The notes under the pieces were generated by a model. The model worked only from the letters and a program-made list of their open reading frames with translations, was not told where the DNA came from and made no database searches. Of a stretch of DNA of 64,000 nt, positions 41,729 to 53,546 are shown in pieces (position 1 is the stretch's first letter; the number at the start of each line of letters is the position of its first letter). The DNA is from Clostridium psychrophilum (lineage in GTDB: Bacteria > Bacillota > Clostridia > Clostridiales > Clostridiaceae): positions 1-64,000 of the forward strand of contig NZ_JAHLEC010000004.1 of assembly GCF_018861705.1 (NCBI RefSeq). Reading direction: 5' to 3'. The position numbers and the translations under genes were made by a program.

Positions 41729-41737
41729 TATACTATG
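41729..41737 (-). promoter_or_regulatory. possible sporulation-type -10 element of the collagen-like gene
   Basis: Read leftward, CATAGTATA fits the CATAnnnTA -10 pattern of mother-cell sigma factors (sigma-E/K), 48 bases before the TTG start. The BclB-like pseudogene has a nearly identical upstream region with CATAAATAT at 43202-43210. I could not place a convincing -35 element. Confidence 0.3.
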
Positions 41738-41937
41738 CTGTTATACCATAATATGCGATTACATATTTATCCGACATTTAATTAAATAATCCCTTCTCTT
41801 AAATAAGACAGATAATATATGATTTTAACCTGTAGTATGAGGTCCTTATCCTAAAGAGAATTGAACATAATAATTAAGACATTGCTATTGACAATTAATA
41901 TGAATGACAATACACACATTTTCAAACTAAACTTTAT

Positions 41938-41981
41938 AGAAAAAACTGTTTCTAAAGGTGCTCACTCCCCTTAGAAACAGT
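41938..41981 (-). terminator. terminator of the BclB-like pseudogene
   Basis: ACTGTTTCTAA (41945-41955) pairs with TTAGAAACAGT (41971-41981); leftward it is followed by TTTTTTCTATA. The spacer of 415 bases (41682-42096) between the pseudogene and the giant collagen gene holds this, the shared leader and promoter region of the collagen gene, and nothing else that I can see. Confidence 0.88.
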
Positions 41982-42096
41982 CCTGATTTTAAACCTTAAC
42001 TTTAAAATTATTATTTTCATCTTGATAATTATTGTAGATTACTTCTGCATGATCATTACTTTATAATTAAGAATAAATCGTCATAAGTCAGTAAAA

Positions 42097-43159
42097 TTAA
42101 GTTATTCTTATACCTGCACTTCCATACCCAGATACAGTATTAACAAGTGATAATCCTGCAGCTGTTTCAGAGAATGCCATTAACAATCGAGTTTTGGAGG
42201 TTACTGGTATTGATAATCCAGTAATAACGCCATTACTAATTGCGCCTATTGCAATGATACCTGTAAGAGCTGGAGATAATGTTATTGCAGTTCCTGCCAC
42301 TGGTAAAAAATGTTATTAGGTGTAGTTGAACTATATAACTGTGCGGTTACAGTTATTGTCGATCCTATAAGTGCTAACGAAGCTGAGGTACTGAAATAAG
42401 CAGCTATTGAAGTAATAGTACCATCACTAGGAACTGAAAATGCGAAATTAACAACTGCGCTTGCAGAACCTGTAAGATCTATAGATGATCCAAAGACAGC
42501 AGAACCCTGAGCCGAGCTTCCAAATCCAACGAAAGAAGGTAGTCCAGGCAATCCTCCTGCAATAGTAGTCACTGAAAAAGGACCCCCTGATGAAAATGGT
42601 ATGATTCCACCAGTGCCGATAGAACCTCCTCCTGTTGCTCCTGTTACACCTGTAGTTCCAGTTACCCCAGTGCACCGATTAACCCAGTAGCCCCAGTTTC
42701 TCCGATAACTCCGGTTACACCTGTGGTTCCGGTTGTTCCAGTAGTTCCTGTATCTTCTTGTATTTCACCTAAGACTAAATTTGCTTTAATTGACACCAAA
42801 GTAGAGTAAATTACACTATTAGAAGTCGCATTTATCAACCTCAATATCACTGGAGCGGAATCGGCTTGTATAATAGCGAAACCAACTACTTCACCAGTTT
42901 TAGTAGGTGAATTTCCTATTAAGTCATCTCCTTGAGATGACTTAACTGAAAAAGTTATATTATTTGCTCCTAAAGATGTCTGAGTTGCCACCGACCAGTT
43001 TATAAAGTACCTTCCTGCTTTGTTTATTGTTATTTCGCCAGTTACTGAGTTATATACTATTGCTCCATAACTATTTACTACCGTATCAAATATTACATTA
43101 AAGTTTGTATTTACTGTTCCAGCTAATTGTCTTTGAATTTGAAGACCTATCGTGTCCAA
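42097..43159 (-). pseudogene. BclB-like exosporium collagen protein, two frameshifts
   Basis: The gene starts at TTG 43159 and encodes the same N-terminal beta domain as the giant collagen protein ([17 protein letters not shown]) and a few triplets ([19 protein letters not shown]). One base is missing near 42669-42674 (GGTGCACTGGGG where GGTGCAACTGGGG keeps the frame). The second frame then reads more triplets and the BclB-type C-terminal domain: GTGGIIPFSSG, SIDLTGSASAVVNFAFSVP, and so on. A second missing base lies in a run of six T (A on the + strand, 42305-42310). The third frame finishes the domain with [20 protein letters not shown]. Restored, the protein would have about 354 residues. 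Sequencing error or slippage-based switching are alternatives to true loss. Confidence 0.85.
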
Positions 43160-43321
43160 ATCTCATCTCTCCTTATTGACAATAACCTATAATGTTATTG
43201 CATATTTATGCTATACTTGTAGATTTTTATTTTATAATAATAGGTTGTTACCTCTGATAAAATGACTTCTTAAATTCCAATTATTTTCTGAAATTTAAAT
43301 AATAACACTTATAGAATACTA

Positions 43322-43362
43322 AGAAATCCCATGGACGAATGTAGACTTATTAATCCATGGGA
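43322..43362 (-). terminator. terminator of the BclA-like gene
   Basis: TCCCATGGA (43327-43335) and TCCATGGGA (43354-43362) form a 9-bp stem, followed leftward by TTTCTTAG. It lies seven bases past the stop codon of the 365-residue collagen-like gene. Confidence 0.75.
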
Positions 43363-43368
43363 CTACTA

Positions 43369-44466
<1,098 letters not shown>

Positions 44467-44641
44467 AATTTTACCTCCTTGCAGTAAACTTTTATATAAA
44501 CTGCTACTATAGGTTATTCATATAAAAAAAGTCTGTTACATTTCATATCAATTTTAATTATGGTACATATATTATATTGTAAGAATTTTTTATATTATTA
44601 ACTTGCATTATTATAAATATAATTAGGAGGATGAATAAATT

Positions 44642-45097
44642 ATGAATTCATTATCAAAAAAATACAAAAATAACGATTGTACGTCTCTAACCAAAAACAA
44701 CTTACCTTATGATTGTTGTATAAGCAAATTAATTTTAAAATCCGGAAAATCTGTGTCTACACTAGTACAACTCCCATTAGTACCAGGAACTCCTGGTACA
44801 CCAGTTAAAGTTGCTAATGTTACCGTAGATACTTTGTGTTTAGACGACCCGGAAGTTAAACTTGATTTTACATTCACTATTACTAATCCATCAGGTGCTA
44901 CAATTACAAACCTCACTTTCCAAACATTCAAGTTATGTAAAAATATCAAAGAAAAAGTGCCAGTCGGTAATGCCTGGGTTTATAATGATAATTTTATACC
45001 AGGAACAAATGCTGTATTTTCTTTCTTTGTATGTGATCATAACGCTTTTAAAAGTAAATGTTGTACCTATATTGTAGAAGCCACACCTTACAGCTAA
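44642..45097 (+). CDS. DUF4489 family protein
   Basis: A 151-residue Cys-rich protein (eight or more Cys). The pattern fits DUF4489: PVKVANVTVDTLCLDDPEVKLDF near residues 53-75, then NLTFQTFKLCKN and the end FSFFVCDHNAFKSKCCTYIVEA. The family is found in clostridia, often in several copies near spore-surface genes; a spore coat or exosporium role is inference from context. There is no signal peptide. The ATG follows TAGGAGGATG. It is the only rightward gene in the surface-protein block. Confidence 0.82.
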   Translation: MNSLSKKYKNNDCTSLTKNNLPYDCCISKLILKSGKSVSTLVQLPLVPGTPGTPVKVANVTVDTLCLDDPEVKLDFTFTITNPSGATITNLTFQTFKLCKNIKEKVPVGNAWVYNDNFIPGTNAVFSFFVCDHNAFKSKCCTYIVEATPYS

Positions 45098-45134
45098 TAG
45101 TATATAAAATAACTTTTATATATTATTAAAAAAC

Positions 45135-45181
45135 AAAAATACCAGTTGAATTCCAAATAGAATTCAACTGGTATTTTTTAA
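45135..45181. terminator. strong bidirectional terminator
   Basis: A perfect 19-bp stem (45135-45153 with 45160-45178) around a six-base loop. Both outer ends are A/T runs, so it can end the DUF4489 transcript rightward and the giant DUF11 transcript leftward. Confidence 0.94.
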
Positions 45182-45212
45182 TTAGTTATTAACTATAAAT
45201 TTATAAAATTCA

Positions 45213-48200
45213 TTAGTATTTTCTATGGCATCCTTTATGACAATCGTGATCATTATATTTTTTCTCGCATTTAGTAAATATAGTAGCACATGCATTTCCT
45301 GTAATTTGTATTATTGGTTGCAATACATCTAATAGTACTTCATTTGAATCTGGTGCTTGAAAACGAGTCGGATCTTCAGGGTTAAGTGCAAAATTTCCTG
45401 ATGCTAAATTTGCAATGATACCTGTTGCCTGACTTGTAATTGTTGCTGAGAATACAGCTGTAACTGTATCACCTGTGTTTAATGGGTCAAAGGACCAAGT
45501 AACCACACCATTAGTGCTGCCACCACTATGAATTAACGTTCCTAGTGGAACAGATACAGCAGATACAAATGATAAATCATTTGATAAAACGTCTGTGATT
45601 ATTACATTATAAACAGGGTTAGCTCCAGTATTCGTAACAGTCAAACTGTACTCTACGGTCTGATTTGGGAATCCACTTATAATCATATCAGTAAAACTAT
45701 CTCCCCTAGATACATTTCTCGCAAGTTTAGTTATTTGAATTGAACTATCAGTAACATTTACCTGCGCCGTAGCACTCTGAGGCTCAGCAGGTGTGTTTGG
45801 GTCTATAAACCAACTTACATTACTTACATTAATTTGTGTTTCAATAAGTGTTATAGGATCCACATTTGCAGAGACTATTAAAGCTTCAAAGGTATATTTA
45901 AAAGTTACTGCTCCAGCTGTAGCATCTACAAATGGTATTACAGGGAAAGTTATTAACTGACCATTAACTGAATCAGGGATTACAGGTACACCATTTAATG
46001 TTGCATTATCGTTATACTGCTGACCTACATTCAGTGTATCAAAAAGCTGAACATTATATGCTAAAGTACCGCTAGGAATTGTTAATGAAACAGTATAAGT
46101 TACCACATTTCCTATAACAGTATTATTTATATTAGAACTTTTTGTAATCTGTATATTAGGATAATTCTGTCGCACCTCATTTGTATCAGTAGGACCAAAC
46201 TGGATTGGAGTCGCTATATTACTTCCATAAACATAGTTAGCAATATCTGTATCAAAACCTCCTGCTCCAACTCCTGGAAGTACTTGTATATCAAATTGTA
46301 ATTGATATATAGTATTGGGTGGTATAATAGCAATCACCCAGGTAACAGTTCTGGTAATGGCATTGTAAGTTACACTGCCTGCTGAAATCTGTTCTATTCC
46401 CACAAATTGTTCAAAAGGTGAAAGCACATCTGTTATAACTACATTGTAGGCAGGTGAAGCGCCTAAACTAGTTGCCTCCAGTTGAAACCTTACTATATCC
46501 CCAGTATTTACCGAAATTGGTATTGTTCTAAATCCAGTTCCCTGAGTAACATTACTTTGAGCTTTTATTACAGACAAGGATGGATTATTTACTGTAATAT
46601 CCAAGGTTGCTGTTAAGGGAGTCGCTGGAGTACCTTGAGGGTCTGTTTCATAGTTAACATTTGCATTATCGGTTTGAAGTTGGGTATATGGTGGTGACGT
46701 ATTGCCTATTACTACCCTTGCCTCAAAAGTAAACTCAAGTGTTACTTGTCCGGCGGTTGCATCAATAATTGGTAAATCTGGGAAAGTAATAGTTTGCCCA
46801 ACTTGCGAAGCCGTTACGGGACTTCCTCCTATAAATGCATTACCCACATAATTCTGCTCAGGAGGCAAAGTATCTGAAACTACAACATTATAGGCTATTG
46901 TTCCATTTGGTACAATTACTGATAACGTATAAGTTATAATATCTCCTAGCTCCACATTACTACTAGAAACTGTCTTAGTAAATTGAAGCGTTGGCAAATC
47001 TGCTAAAACTGTATTTGAAGTTTTAGGCCCATACTCAATTTCTGGTGGTGGATTTGTGGCATCAAACACTGCTGTAAAGAAATTTGGAATTGTGCTTGCA
47101 GTACCTCCCCCAGGCAAAACCAAAGCCGTAACTATAGCATTATAAGTTATTATAGGTGGCGGTGCTAATATGGAACTAATTGCCCAAGTAACTGTATTTC
47201 CATCTACAATTGCAGAACCTGCATCAGTACTAACCGAAATAACTTGTAGCAATGAACTAAAAGTATCATTAGACACTACATCAAATACAGTGTTCGGTCC
47301 GGGATTTGTAACTGACAACTTATAGTATATTAAACTACCTACTGAGGTTTGAATTGGAGTTTGGACATATGGGCCTGCTATATTATTACTCTGAGTTTTT
47401 ACTAAAGTAATGTCACTATTTGTAACATAAACTGTGGCATTACTACTCTGAGGCGTTCCAGCTGGTCCTGTAGGACTTAAATCCCAATCCACTATTGCAG
47501 TATCAACTTGAGCTTGCTGAGGTCCTGGTCCTGTTATACTATTAACAGTTGCAGAAAAAGTATAGAGCACTGTTATAGCAGCTACCGTAGCATTTATTAT
47601 TGGTATAATTGGTGTTACCAAAGGACTTGTTGTTACTGGAACCGTAAGAACACCATTTACTCTTAAACTTCCTGTATTATAAGTCTGCTCTGGAGGGAAT
47701 GTGTCTGTAATTTTAACATTATATGCAATATTTCCAAAAGGAATAGTCACTGCCACGGTGTAACTTACGATATCTCCAACAAACACTGCATTTTTATCTA
47801 CGCTTTTTATAATTTCAGGAACATTAAAGTTAAATGCTACCTGATTAGATAATGTTGGTCCAAGCGTAGTAGGGTTAGTACTAAAGGTATCATATAAAGT
47901 TGATGATTGATCAACTACAGCTGTGCCCGGTGCAGGGCCTACGTTTACAGTAACCCTAAACACAAGAGTTTCAGACGTTCCTGCAATAATCGGACCAGGG
48001 TTAATTGTCCAATTAACGCTGGGTGGAGGAGGAGTTACCACTCCTGCAGATACACTTGTCAAACTAAGATAACTCAAAGTTGGGTCTAAAGTATCTGTAG
48101 TAACTACATTGTATGCATCTCCTGCTCCATTATTTGTAAGTCTTATTCTATATTCTACTACATCTAAAGCAGCTATACCTATAAGTGGAGCTGTTGAAAA

Positions 48201-51200
48201 ACTACCTGCTGGCACTAACCTCTGCTCCTTTAATGCAATGATATGAGGTGAGCGTATTTCTACATCCTTAGAATCAGATACCGATGCAAGCGGTCCAAGC
48301 GGCGTGATACTCCATTGTACATCTGCTATATTTGTTTGTGTTTGAGTGTAAGGTGGTACTGTAGTACCTGCAATTACAGTGGTATCAAAGGTATATATTA
48401 AAGTTAAAGGTCCAACCCTTGATGGTAGATTGTCTATATAAATCAATTGATTTGGTGATGCTACAAGTGCGCCTGTTGGTACTGGTGTTCCACTAAAACT
48501 TAATGGCACATAATTTTGCCCAGCTGGTATGACATCTGTAAACGTTAAGTTATTTACAGCTACTCCACTAGGAAGTGTTACTGTTAGAGTATAGTTTATT
48601 GTGCTTCCTATAGCAGCTACACTAGTATTGGCTGTTTTTGCAAATGCAATCAAAGGTATATCTATAACAACATTATTTGAATTCTCATTATAGGTTATTG
48701 GATTTACATCATTAGAATCATAGGTAGAAGTTGCACTATCAGGTATGCTGTCTCCTGCACCAATACCGTTATTTATACCTATTTGAAATTCATAAACTGC
48801 ATTTGAGCCATTATTTAATTGAGGTATATTCCAAGCTAAGGTTCCACCAGGCCCTGGTAATGGCGGTGTAACTATGCCTGAAGTAGGTCCAAATATTCCC
48901 CCTACAAAAGTAATTTTACTGCTGAGTATATCAGTTAAATTGATATTAAAAGCAGGCGAAGCTCCATTTGAAGCTATTGTAAATCTGTAATAAATAATAT
49001 CTCCTGGAAAGCCTGCAATATCTGAGGTTGTATAACTTCCACCTGTACTTACATTCCTTTGCTCTTTTAATATAGTTATATTAGGAGTCCTTGCAGTAAC
49101 ATTAACAGTAGATGTCCTATTTATTCTAGGACCACCTGAGGTACGTCCCCAATTAATATTTGCTGTATCCGTTTGAGTTTCCTGGAAAGGTGCGCTGTGT
49201 GTAGCACTAGTTATTCTGGCTATAAATGTGTAGGTAAGCGTCCTTGTACCTAAGCTTGCATCTATATTAGGGTTAGTTGGAAAAGTGATAATCTGTCCTA
49301 CTACGTTAGGTACAACTACTACTATTGGGCCTATTCCATCTTGCCTTGTTGCCGGTCCGATATATGTCTGACCAACAGGTAGCGTATCCGTTAATATAGG
49401 GGTATAGGCTATAGTTCCATTAGGCACAGTAAAGACTACTGTATAGGTGATATTATCCCCGATTTCTCCTTGGGTAGGAGATGCAGTCTTTACAATTGTT
49501 ACAGCTTGAGCTACAAGCTGGACAGTATTTGTGTTTATTGGTCCATAACTTATACCAAAACCATTATCGTTTGTGTTATATATAAAAGAAGCATTATCTG
49601 GAATTCGCCCATCAGCACCTACCCCACTAAGTGTGGTTACAGTAAAAGTAATAGTATCACTGGCTCCTGCAGCAATAACCGGTATATTCCAGGTTATGGT
49701 ATTTGCTAGTGCAGAGGCTGATCCATTGGTTGTAATAATAGAACCCGCATTAAATGATAAAAGTGGATCCAATACATCCGTTATAACTGAGTTAAATGCT
49801 GATTCAGCTCCAGTGTTCGTTACCGTAATTCTGTACTGTATAACATCACCCACGTTATAGTTCACATCAGTTGTTGTAAAAGCCCCTCCAGTTGTCACAT
49901 TCCTTTGCTCTTTCCTACCAGTAAGGTTAGGTGTTCTTACTTGAAGAATAGCTGAGGTACTAAATGGCATGGCTGGAGTGCCTACATTATCAATGTCCCA
50001 TGCTACAGTTGCATTATCAGTTTGATTTTCAATAAAAGGTGGAACCTGAGTCCCATTTACAACTCTAACATCAAAGGAATAAAGTATAGTCACAACAGCT
50101 GCTGTGGCATCAACAAAAGGAATAGTTGGAAAGGTTACTAATCCTCCTACAACCGTTGGTATTATTGGTAATCCATCCTTAGTTGCATTGCCTATAAAAC
50201 TTTGAGTAGCTACAGGAAAGTTGTCTGTAACTTTCACATTAAAAGCAGTAGTTCCAACAGGAACTGTTACCTGGAGTATATAAGTCACTGTGTCCCCTAT
50301 TTTAGCTAATATAGGTGCTATAAGCTTTGTCATTATAATTCCCTGGGCTCTTAAAGTTGTTGATGCAGTAAATGGTGCTCCTGGAAACTGGTAAGATCTA
50401 TCCGGCTGTGAATATGGCCTTTGAAGCACTGCATTATTTATATAACTTTGTCCACTAACAACTGTCGGTGATACTAAAACAGTATAATTTAAAGTTAAAC
50501 TCTCTCCAGGGGCAAGTTTATTAACTGTCATGGATACATTTTGCAAAGCAAATACAGGAGTTGAATGAGTTCCCGTTCCTGTAACACTAGAGGAACCTGT
50601 ATAGATAAGTCCTGTAGGTATTACATCTGTAAAATCCATCTCAAAGGCGTCTGTTACATCCCCTACCAAATTTTGAGGATTAGATATTGTAACTGAATAG
50701 GTATAATTTTCACCCGCCTTTATAGCATTTACATCAGGTCCAGTAACTGTTTTGACAAAGTTTATATTAGGCTGACCAAATTTTACCTCTACTTGATCTC
50801 TACTGCTATATGCAAACCCTTGTGTATTTATACCTGAAAGTTTTGCAAGATTGTTGTTTACTCCTACAAAATCAATATTGGCTACTGGAATTATAAAATC
50901 AGCAGTCCACAAGGTGTTACCAGGTACTGTTCCTAAAAACCACCTTAAACCATTTGGAGCTACAGTAACCGGAATAAATGGTCCGGGAAGTGTTCCACCA
51001 TAAATAACTGGGAGTGCCGCTGTCAATGGTCCCATATTCGGTGGTGCATATTCATCTACTTGCACATCTCGTTGCTCTGCAGTTATTCCTACAGCGCTAT
51101 AGGTTATTTTAAATTCCACCCCATCTCCCGGAGCAACTACATCAATTGTTTTAGGAGTTCCATCTTTATAGAAATAGTTAATTATCTCTTTTGTAATACT

Positions 51201-52538
51201 TGATATAACTATTTCTAAACTTGCACTAGAACTATCAGGCGTGGGTGTTATAGTTGTTTGGTTTATTCCATTAATAATAACACTGTTGCTTATTCCATCT
51301 GCAGCAACAACAGGACCATCTAAATAGTAATTAGTGCTTGTTGTAGTATTAAAAGTAATACTACCTGTTGTGCCTGTAGTAAGCAGTCCTAGGTTCCATG
51401 TTAATGTTGTGGTTCCGTCAATATTTCTTGGTGGATTAGGATTAACTGGTGATAAAGATGCAGAGCCTACATTATACTCCTGACCATCACTTATGGTATC
51501 TGTTATAATAACATTTCCTACGTTATCATATTGGTTTACTCTATATGTCAAGGTATAATTATTTGTCACATTAACATCTGTAACAGGTGATGGAGTTGCG
51601 CTTTTATCTATTGTTATATCCATAGCGCTTGTCACAGTTATTCCCTGAACTGGTCCAGATAATCCAGTTAATGTAGCAATATTTTGCAAAGGCGTCATAT
51701 GAGGAATTTTCGCACCACTATTTTCAGTACAAGCTATTGTATAGTTATCCCATATAGCAGCATTAAATACAATTGTATTTACACTAGATGGTGACAGTAC
51801 GACAGTTCCCCAGTCAATAGTTACGAAATCCTGACATCCCGGTCCCACCGATGGAATAGTTACTGTAGGCGACGAAAGTATTACACTATCTGGCCCTGTT
51901 ACTAAAAGAGCGTCAAGATATCTCACTCCATTTGGTAGATCATCAATTAAAGTAACTGTAGAAGGCTCACGACTGTTATTCTCCACAGTTAGAGTATATT
52001 GATATGGCCAAAGAGGTGATGCATTAGGACTTAAGAGTCCAGCCCCTTTTGGTATTTTACCTGGAGCAGCTTTTGTAAGAGTGTATCTAAGTGGTATAAA
52101 TGTAGATGAATCAGTTTTATTTATTTCAACGTTTCCAGGATCGGCATTCCCTCTTGGGAGAGTATCTACTGTTCCTATAAGGTCAACACTTGTAAGTGGT
52201 ACATCAAAAGGAACTGGTAATCCAGTATTTCTAAAGAATTCATCTGCTTTTAGTACAACTCCAAGTAGGTACCCAATTTCATTGGGTGCCAAATCTTTTA
52301 TATTTATCCAAGTAAGGATGAGGGTGCCGCCTGGTCCATTTGTAATTGTAGTTGGAGGTATTGGACCACCTGCGTAAGAAACCCCATCAGGTAGCGTAAG
52401 AGTTGCTTTTAGGTTATACCCTCTCTCAGTAAGGCTTGTATTTGAAAAAGACAAGTTCACATTGCCAGTAAATCCAACCGTCACGCTTATTGGTGAGGGC
52501 GATATGCTTACGTTAAAATCAGCAGGAGTTATTGCCAT
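45213..52538 (-). CDS. giant DUF11-repeat surface protein (2441 residues)
   Basis: The N-terminal about 440 residues are special domains (NIKDLAPNE, VDTLPRGNADPG) shared with the incomplete protein at 62485. The rest is DUF11-type beta repeats in two alternating classes: one with KEQRNVTTGG...TNTGAxxAFNxxITDVL, the other with KTxxxxxxIGDxxTYTxxVTxPxGTxAYN and a Q-rich end (QTDNANVNW). Each pair spans about 290 residues. The tail is Cys/His-rich (KCEKKYNDHDCHKGCHRKY). There is no signal peptide or sortase motif. DUF11 repeats build extended surface fibres. GTG 52547 is possible, but ATG 52538 behind AAGGAAGTG is preferred. It follows the SPOCS genes and is probably in their operon. Confidence 0.87.
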   Translation of the reverse strand: MAITPADFNVSISPSPISVTVGFTGNVNLSFSNTSLTERGYNLKATLTLPDGVSYAGGPIPPTTITNGPGGTLILTWINIKDLAPNEIGYLLGVVLKADEFFRNTGLPVPFDVPLTSVDLIGTVDTLPRGNADPGNVEINKTDSSTFIPLRYTLTKAAPGKIPKGAGLLSPNASPLWPYQYTLTVENNSREPSTVTLIDDLPNGVRYLDALLVTGPDSVILSSPTVTIPSVGPGCQDFVTIDWGTVVLSPSSVNTIVFNAAIWDNYTIACTENSGAKIPHMTPLQNIATLTGLSGPVQGITVTSAMDITIDKSATPSPVTDVNVTNNYTLTYRVNQYDNVGNVIITDTISDGQEYNVGSASLSPVNPNPPRNIDGTTTLTWNLGLLTTGTTGSITFNTTTSTNYYLDGPVVAADGISNSVIINGINQTTITPTPDSSSASLEIVISSITKEIINYFYKDGTPKTIDVVAPGDGVEFKITYSAVGITAEQRDVQVDEYAPPNMGPLTAALPVIYGGTLPGPFIPVTVAPNGLRWFLGTVPGNTLWTADFIIPVANIDFVGVNNNLAKLSGINTQGFAYSSRDQVEVKFGQPNINFVKTVTGPDVNAIKAGENYTYSVTISNPQNLVGDVTDAFEMDFTDVIPTGLIYTGSSSVTGTGTHSTPVFALQNVSMTVNKLAPGESLTLNYTVLVSPTVVSGQSYINNAVLQRPYSQPDRSYQFPGAPFTASTTLRAQGIIMTKLIAPILAKIGDTVTYILQVTVPVGTTAFNVKVTDNFPVATQSFIGNATKDGLPIIPTVVGGLVTFPTIPFVDATAAVVTILYSFDVRVVNGTQVPPFIENQTDNATVAWDIDNVGTPAMPFSTSAILQVRTPNLTGRKEQRNVTTGGAFTTTDVNYNVGDVIQYRITVTNTGAESAFNSVITDVLDPLLSFNAGSIITTNGSASALANTITWNIPVIAAGASDTITFTVTTLSGVGADGRIPDNASFIYNTNDNGFGISYGPINTNTVQLVAQAVTIVKTASPTQGEIGDNITYTVVFTVPNGTIAYTPILTDTLPVGQTYIGPATRQDGIGPIVVVVPNVVGQIITFPTNPNIDASLGTRTLTYTFIARITSATHSAPFQETQTDTANINWGRTSGGPRINRTSTVNVTARTPNITILKEQRNVSTGGSYTTSDIAGFPGDIIYYRFTIASNGASPAFNINLTDILSSKITFVGGIFGPTSGIVTPPLPGPGGTLAWNIPQLNNGSNAVYEFQIGINNGIGAGDSIPDSATSTYDSNDVNPITYNENSNNVVIDIPLIAFAKTANTSVAAIGSTINYTLTVTLPSGVAVNNLTFTDVIPAGQNYVPLSFSGTPVPTGALVASPNQLIYIDNLPSRVGPLTLIYTFDTTVIAGTTVPPYTQTQTNIADVQWSITPLGPLASVSDSKDVEIRSPHIIALKEQRLVPAGSFSTAPLIGIAALDVVEYRIRLTNNGAGDAYNVVTTDTLDPTLSYLSLTSVSAGVVTPPPPSVNWTINPGPIIAGTSETLVFRVTVNVGPAPGTAVVDQSSTLYDTFSTNPTTLGPTLSNQVAFNFNVPEIIKSVDKNAVFVGDIVSYTVAVTIPFGNIAYNVKITDTFPPEQTYNTGSLRVNGVLTVPVTTSPLVTPIIPIINATVAAITVLYTFSATVNSITGPGPQQAQVDTAIVDWDLSPTGPAGTPQSSNATVYVTNSDITLVKTQSNNIAGPYVQTPIQTSVGSLIYYKLSVTNPGPNTVFDVVSNDTFSSLLQVISVSTDAGSAIVDGNTVTWAISSILAPPPIITYNAIVTALVLPGGGTASTIPNFFTAVFDATNPPPEIEYGPKTSNTVLADLPTLQFTKTVSSSNVELGDIITYTLSVIVPNGTIAYNVVVSDTLPPEQNYVGNAFIGGSPVTASQVGQTITFPDLPIIDATAGQVTLEFTFEARVVIGNTSPPYTQLQTDNANVNYETDPQGTPATPLTATLDITVNNPSLSVIKAQSNVTQGTGFRTIPISVNTGDIVRFQLEATSLGASPAYNVVITDVLSPFEQFVGIEQISAGSVTYNAITRTVTWVIAIIPPNTIYQLQFDIQVLPGVGAGGFDTDIANYVYGSNIATPIQFGPTDTNEVRQNYPNIQITKSSNINNTVIGNVVTYTVSLTIPSGTLAYNVQLFDTLNVGQQYNDNATLNGVPVIPDSVNGQLITFPVIPFVDATAGAVTFKYTFEALIVSANVDPITLIETQINVSNVSWFIDPNTPAEPQSATAQVNVTDSSIQITKLARNVSRGDSFTDMIISGFPNQTVEYSLTVTNTGANPVYNVIITDVLSNDLSFVSAVSVPLGTLIHSGGSTNGVVTWSFDPLNTGDTVTAVFSATITSQATGIIANLASGNFALNPEDPTRFQAPDSNEVLLDVLQPIIQITGNACATIFTKCEKKYNDHDCHKGCHRKY

Positions 52539-52625
52539 AAAAAACACTTCCTTAGTTTTATTATAAGAATTACAATATATTGTATTCTAATGCAATAAAA
52601 TTAGTACCTATATAAAATTTTCTTT

Positions 52626-53531
52626 CTATATTAAGAATATCAGGAGTGTAGTATCTACCTCAAAACGCTTATCCTTTAGAGGCGTAGTTAATTTACTCTC
52701 TTCTATTATATTAAATTCAGGTTGTGCAGAGTGACAAATCACCTTAGGAATAACTATTGATGTTGAAAACCCTTTAACAAATTTTTCACAACAAACTCTA
52801 GAAAATTCTTTGTCAATATAGGTTATATTATATTTTACAGAGCCTATAATTAAAATCTTGGACCCTGTTAAATAGTTACCTTCTTCTGAAATGCCTGTAG
52901 GCGTATCTACAATTTTTGTTTTAATTATATTTACTTTAGTAGAAATCTTTATTAAATCTTTATTACAAATACATGGATTCTGAATTTTAAATTTATTTGA
53001 AACATTAATTTGTTTAAACAATGTATTTTTAATACTGGTACAGGTCGTATTTGTTTTTATGGTAACCCTTATTGGAGGTTTTTCTAAATTGTAAACATAA
53101 TCATAAGTTATAAAAGCACGATTTTTTAATATTAAATCTAATGTTAATGGTAAAACTACAACTTTAAATGAGATAAAACATTTAGAAAATGGTTTTAGTG
53201 TTCCTAAATAGAATCCTTTATTGGGATCTGCTTTCTTATTTTTTATCCAGTTTACTTTAACAGAACCACATATGAATTTGACACCACTTGGAACAATATC
53301 TTGGAAAAAAATATTAGATGCATAATACATGCATTTGTTTTTTAAACAGACAGTGTACGTAAGAATATCAAATATGCAGGCAGCAGGTTTATCTACTTTC
53401 TTTACTGCCACAACTAACTTTTCTATAATTACTGTTTTAACAACATTACTAAAGATGGTATTACATATTATTGGTCCTGGCGGTGATAATTTATAATTAA
53501 AATCCACTCTACATTGATTTATTACTTCCAT
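52626..53531 (-). CDS. DUF11-SPOCS (DUF3794) fusion protein, probable spore-coat linker
   Basis: A 301-residue protein. Residues about 35-165 look like one DUF11 unit (VKKVDKPAACIFDILTYTVCL, then FFQDIVPSGVKFICGSVKVNWI and DPNKGFYLGTL), near to the repeats of the 2692-residue protein. Residues about 195-270 fit a SPOCS domain: IVDTPTGISEEGNYLTGSKILIIGSVKYNITYID and KGFSTSIVIPK. SPOCS domains occur in clostridial SipL, which ties the coat to SpoIVA. So this protein could link giant fibres to the coat (inference). About nine Cys are present. The gene starts 15 bases after the upstream SPOCS gene. Confidence 0.78.
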   Translation of the reverse strand: MEVINQCRVDFNYKLSPPGPIICNTIFSNVVKTVIIEKLVVAVKKVDKPAACIFDILTYTVCLKNKCMYYASNIFFQDIVPSGVKFICGSVKVNWIKNKKADPNKGFYLGTLKPFSKCFISFKVVVLPLTLDLILKNRAFITYDYVYNLEKPPIRVTIKTNTTCTSIKNTLFKQINVSNKFKIQNPCICNKDLIKISTKVNIIKTKIVDTPTGISEEGNYLTGSKILIIGSVKYNITYIDKEFSRVCCEKFVKGFSTSIVIPKVICHSAQPEFNIIEESKLTTPLKDKRFEVDTTLLIFLI

Positions 53532-53546
53532 ATATTAATTATCTGC

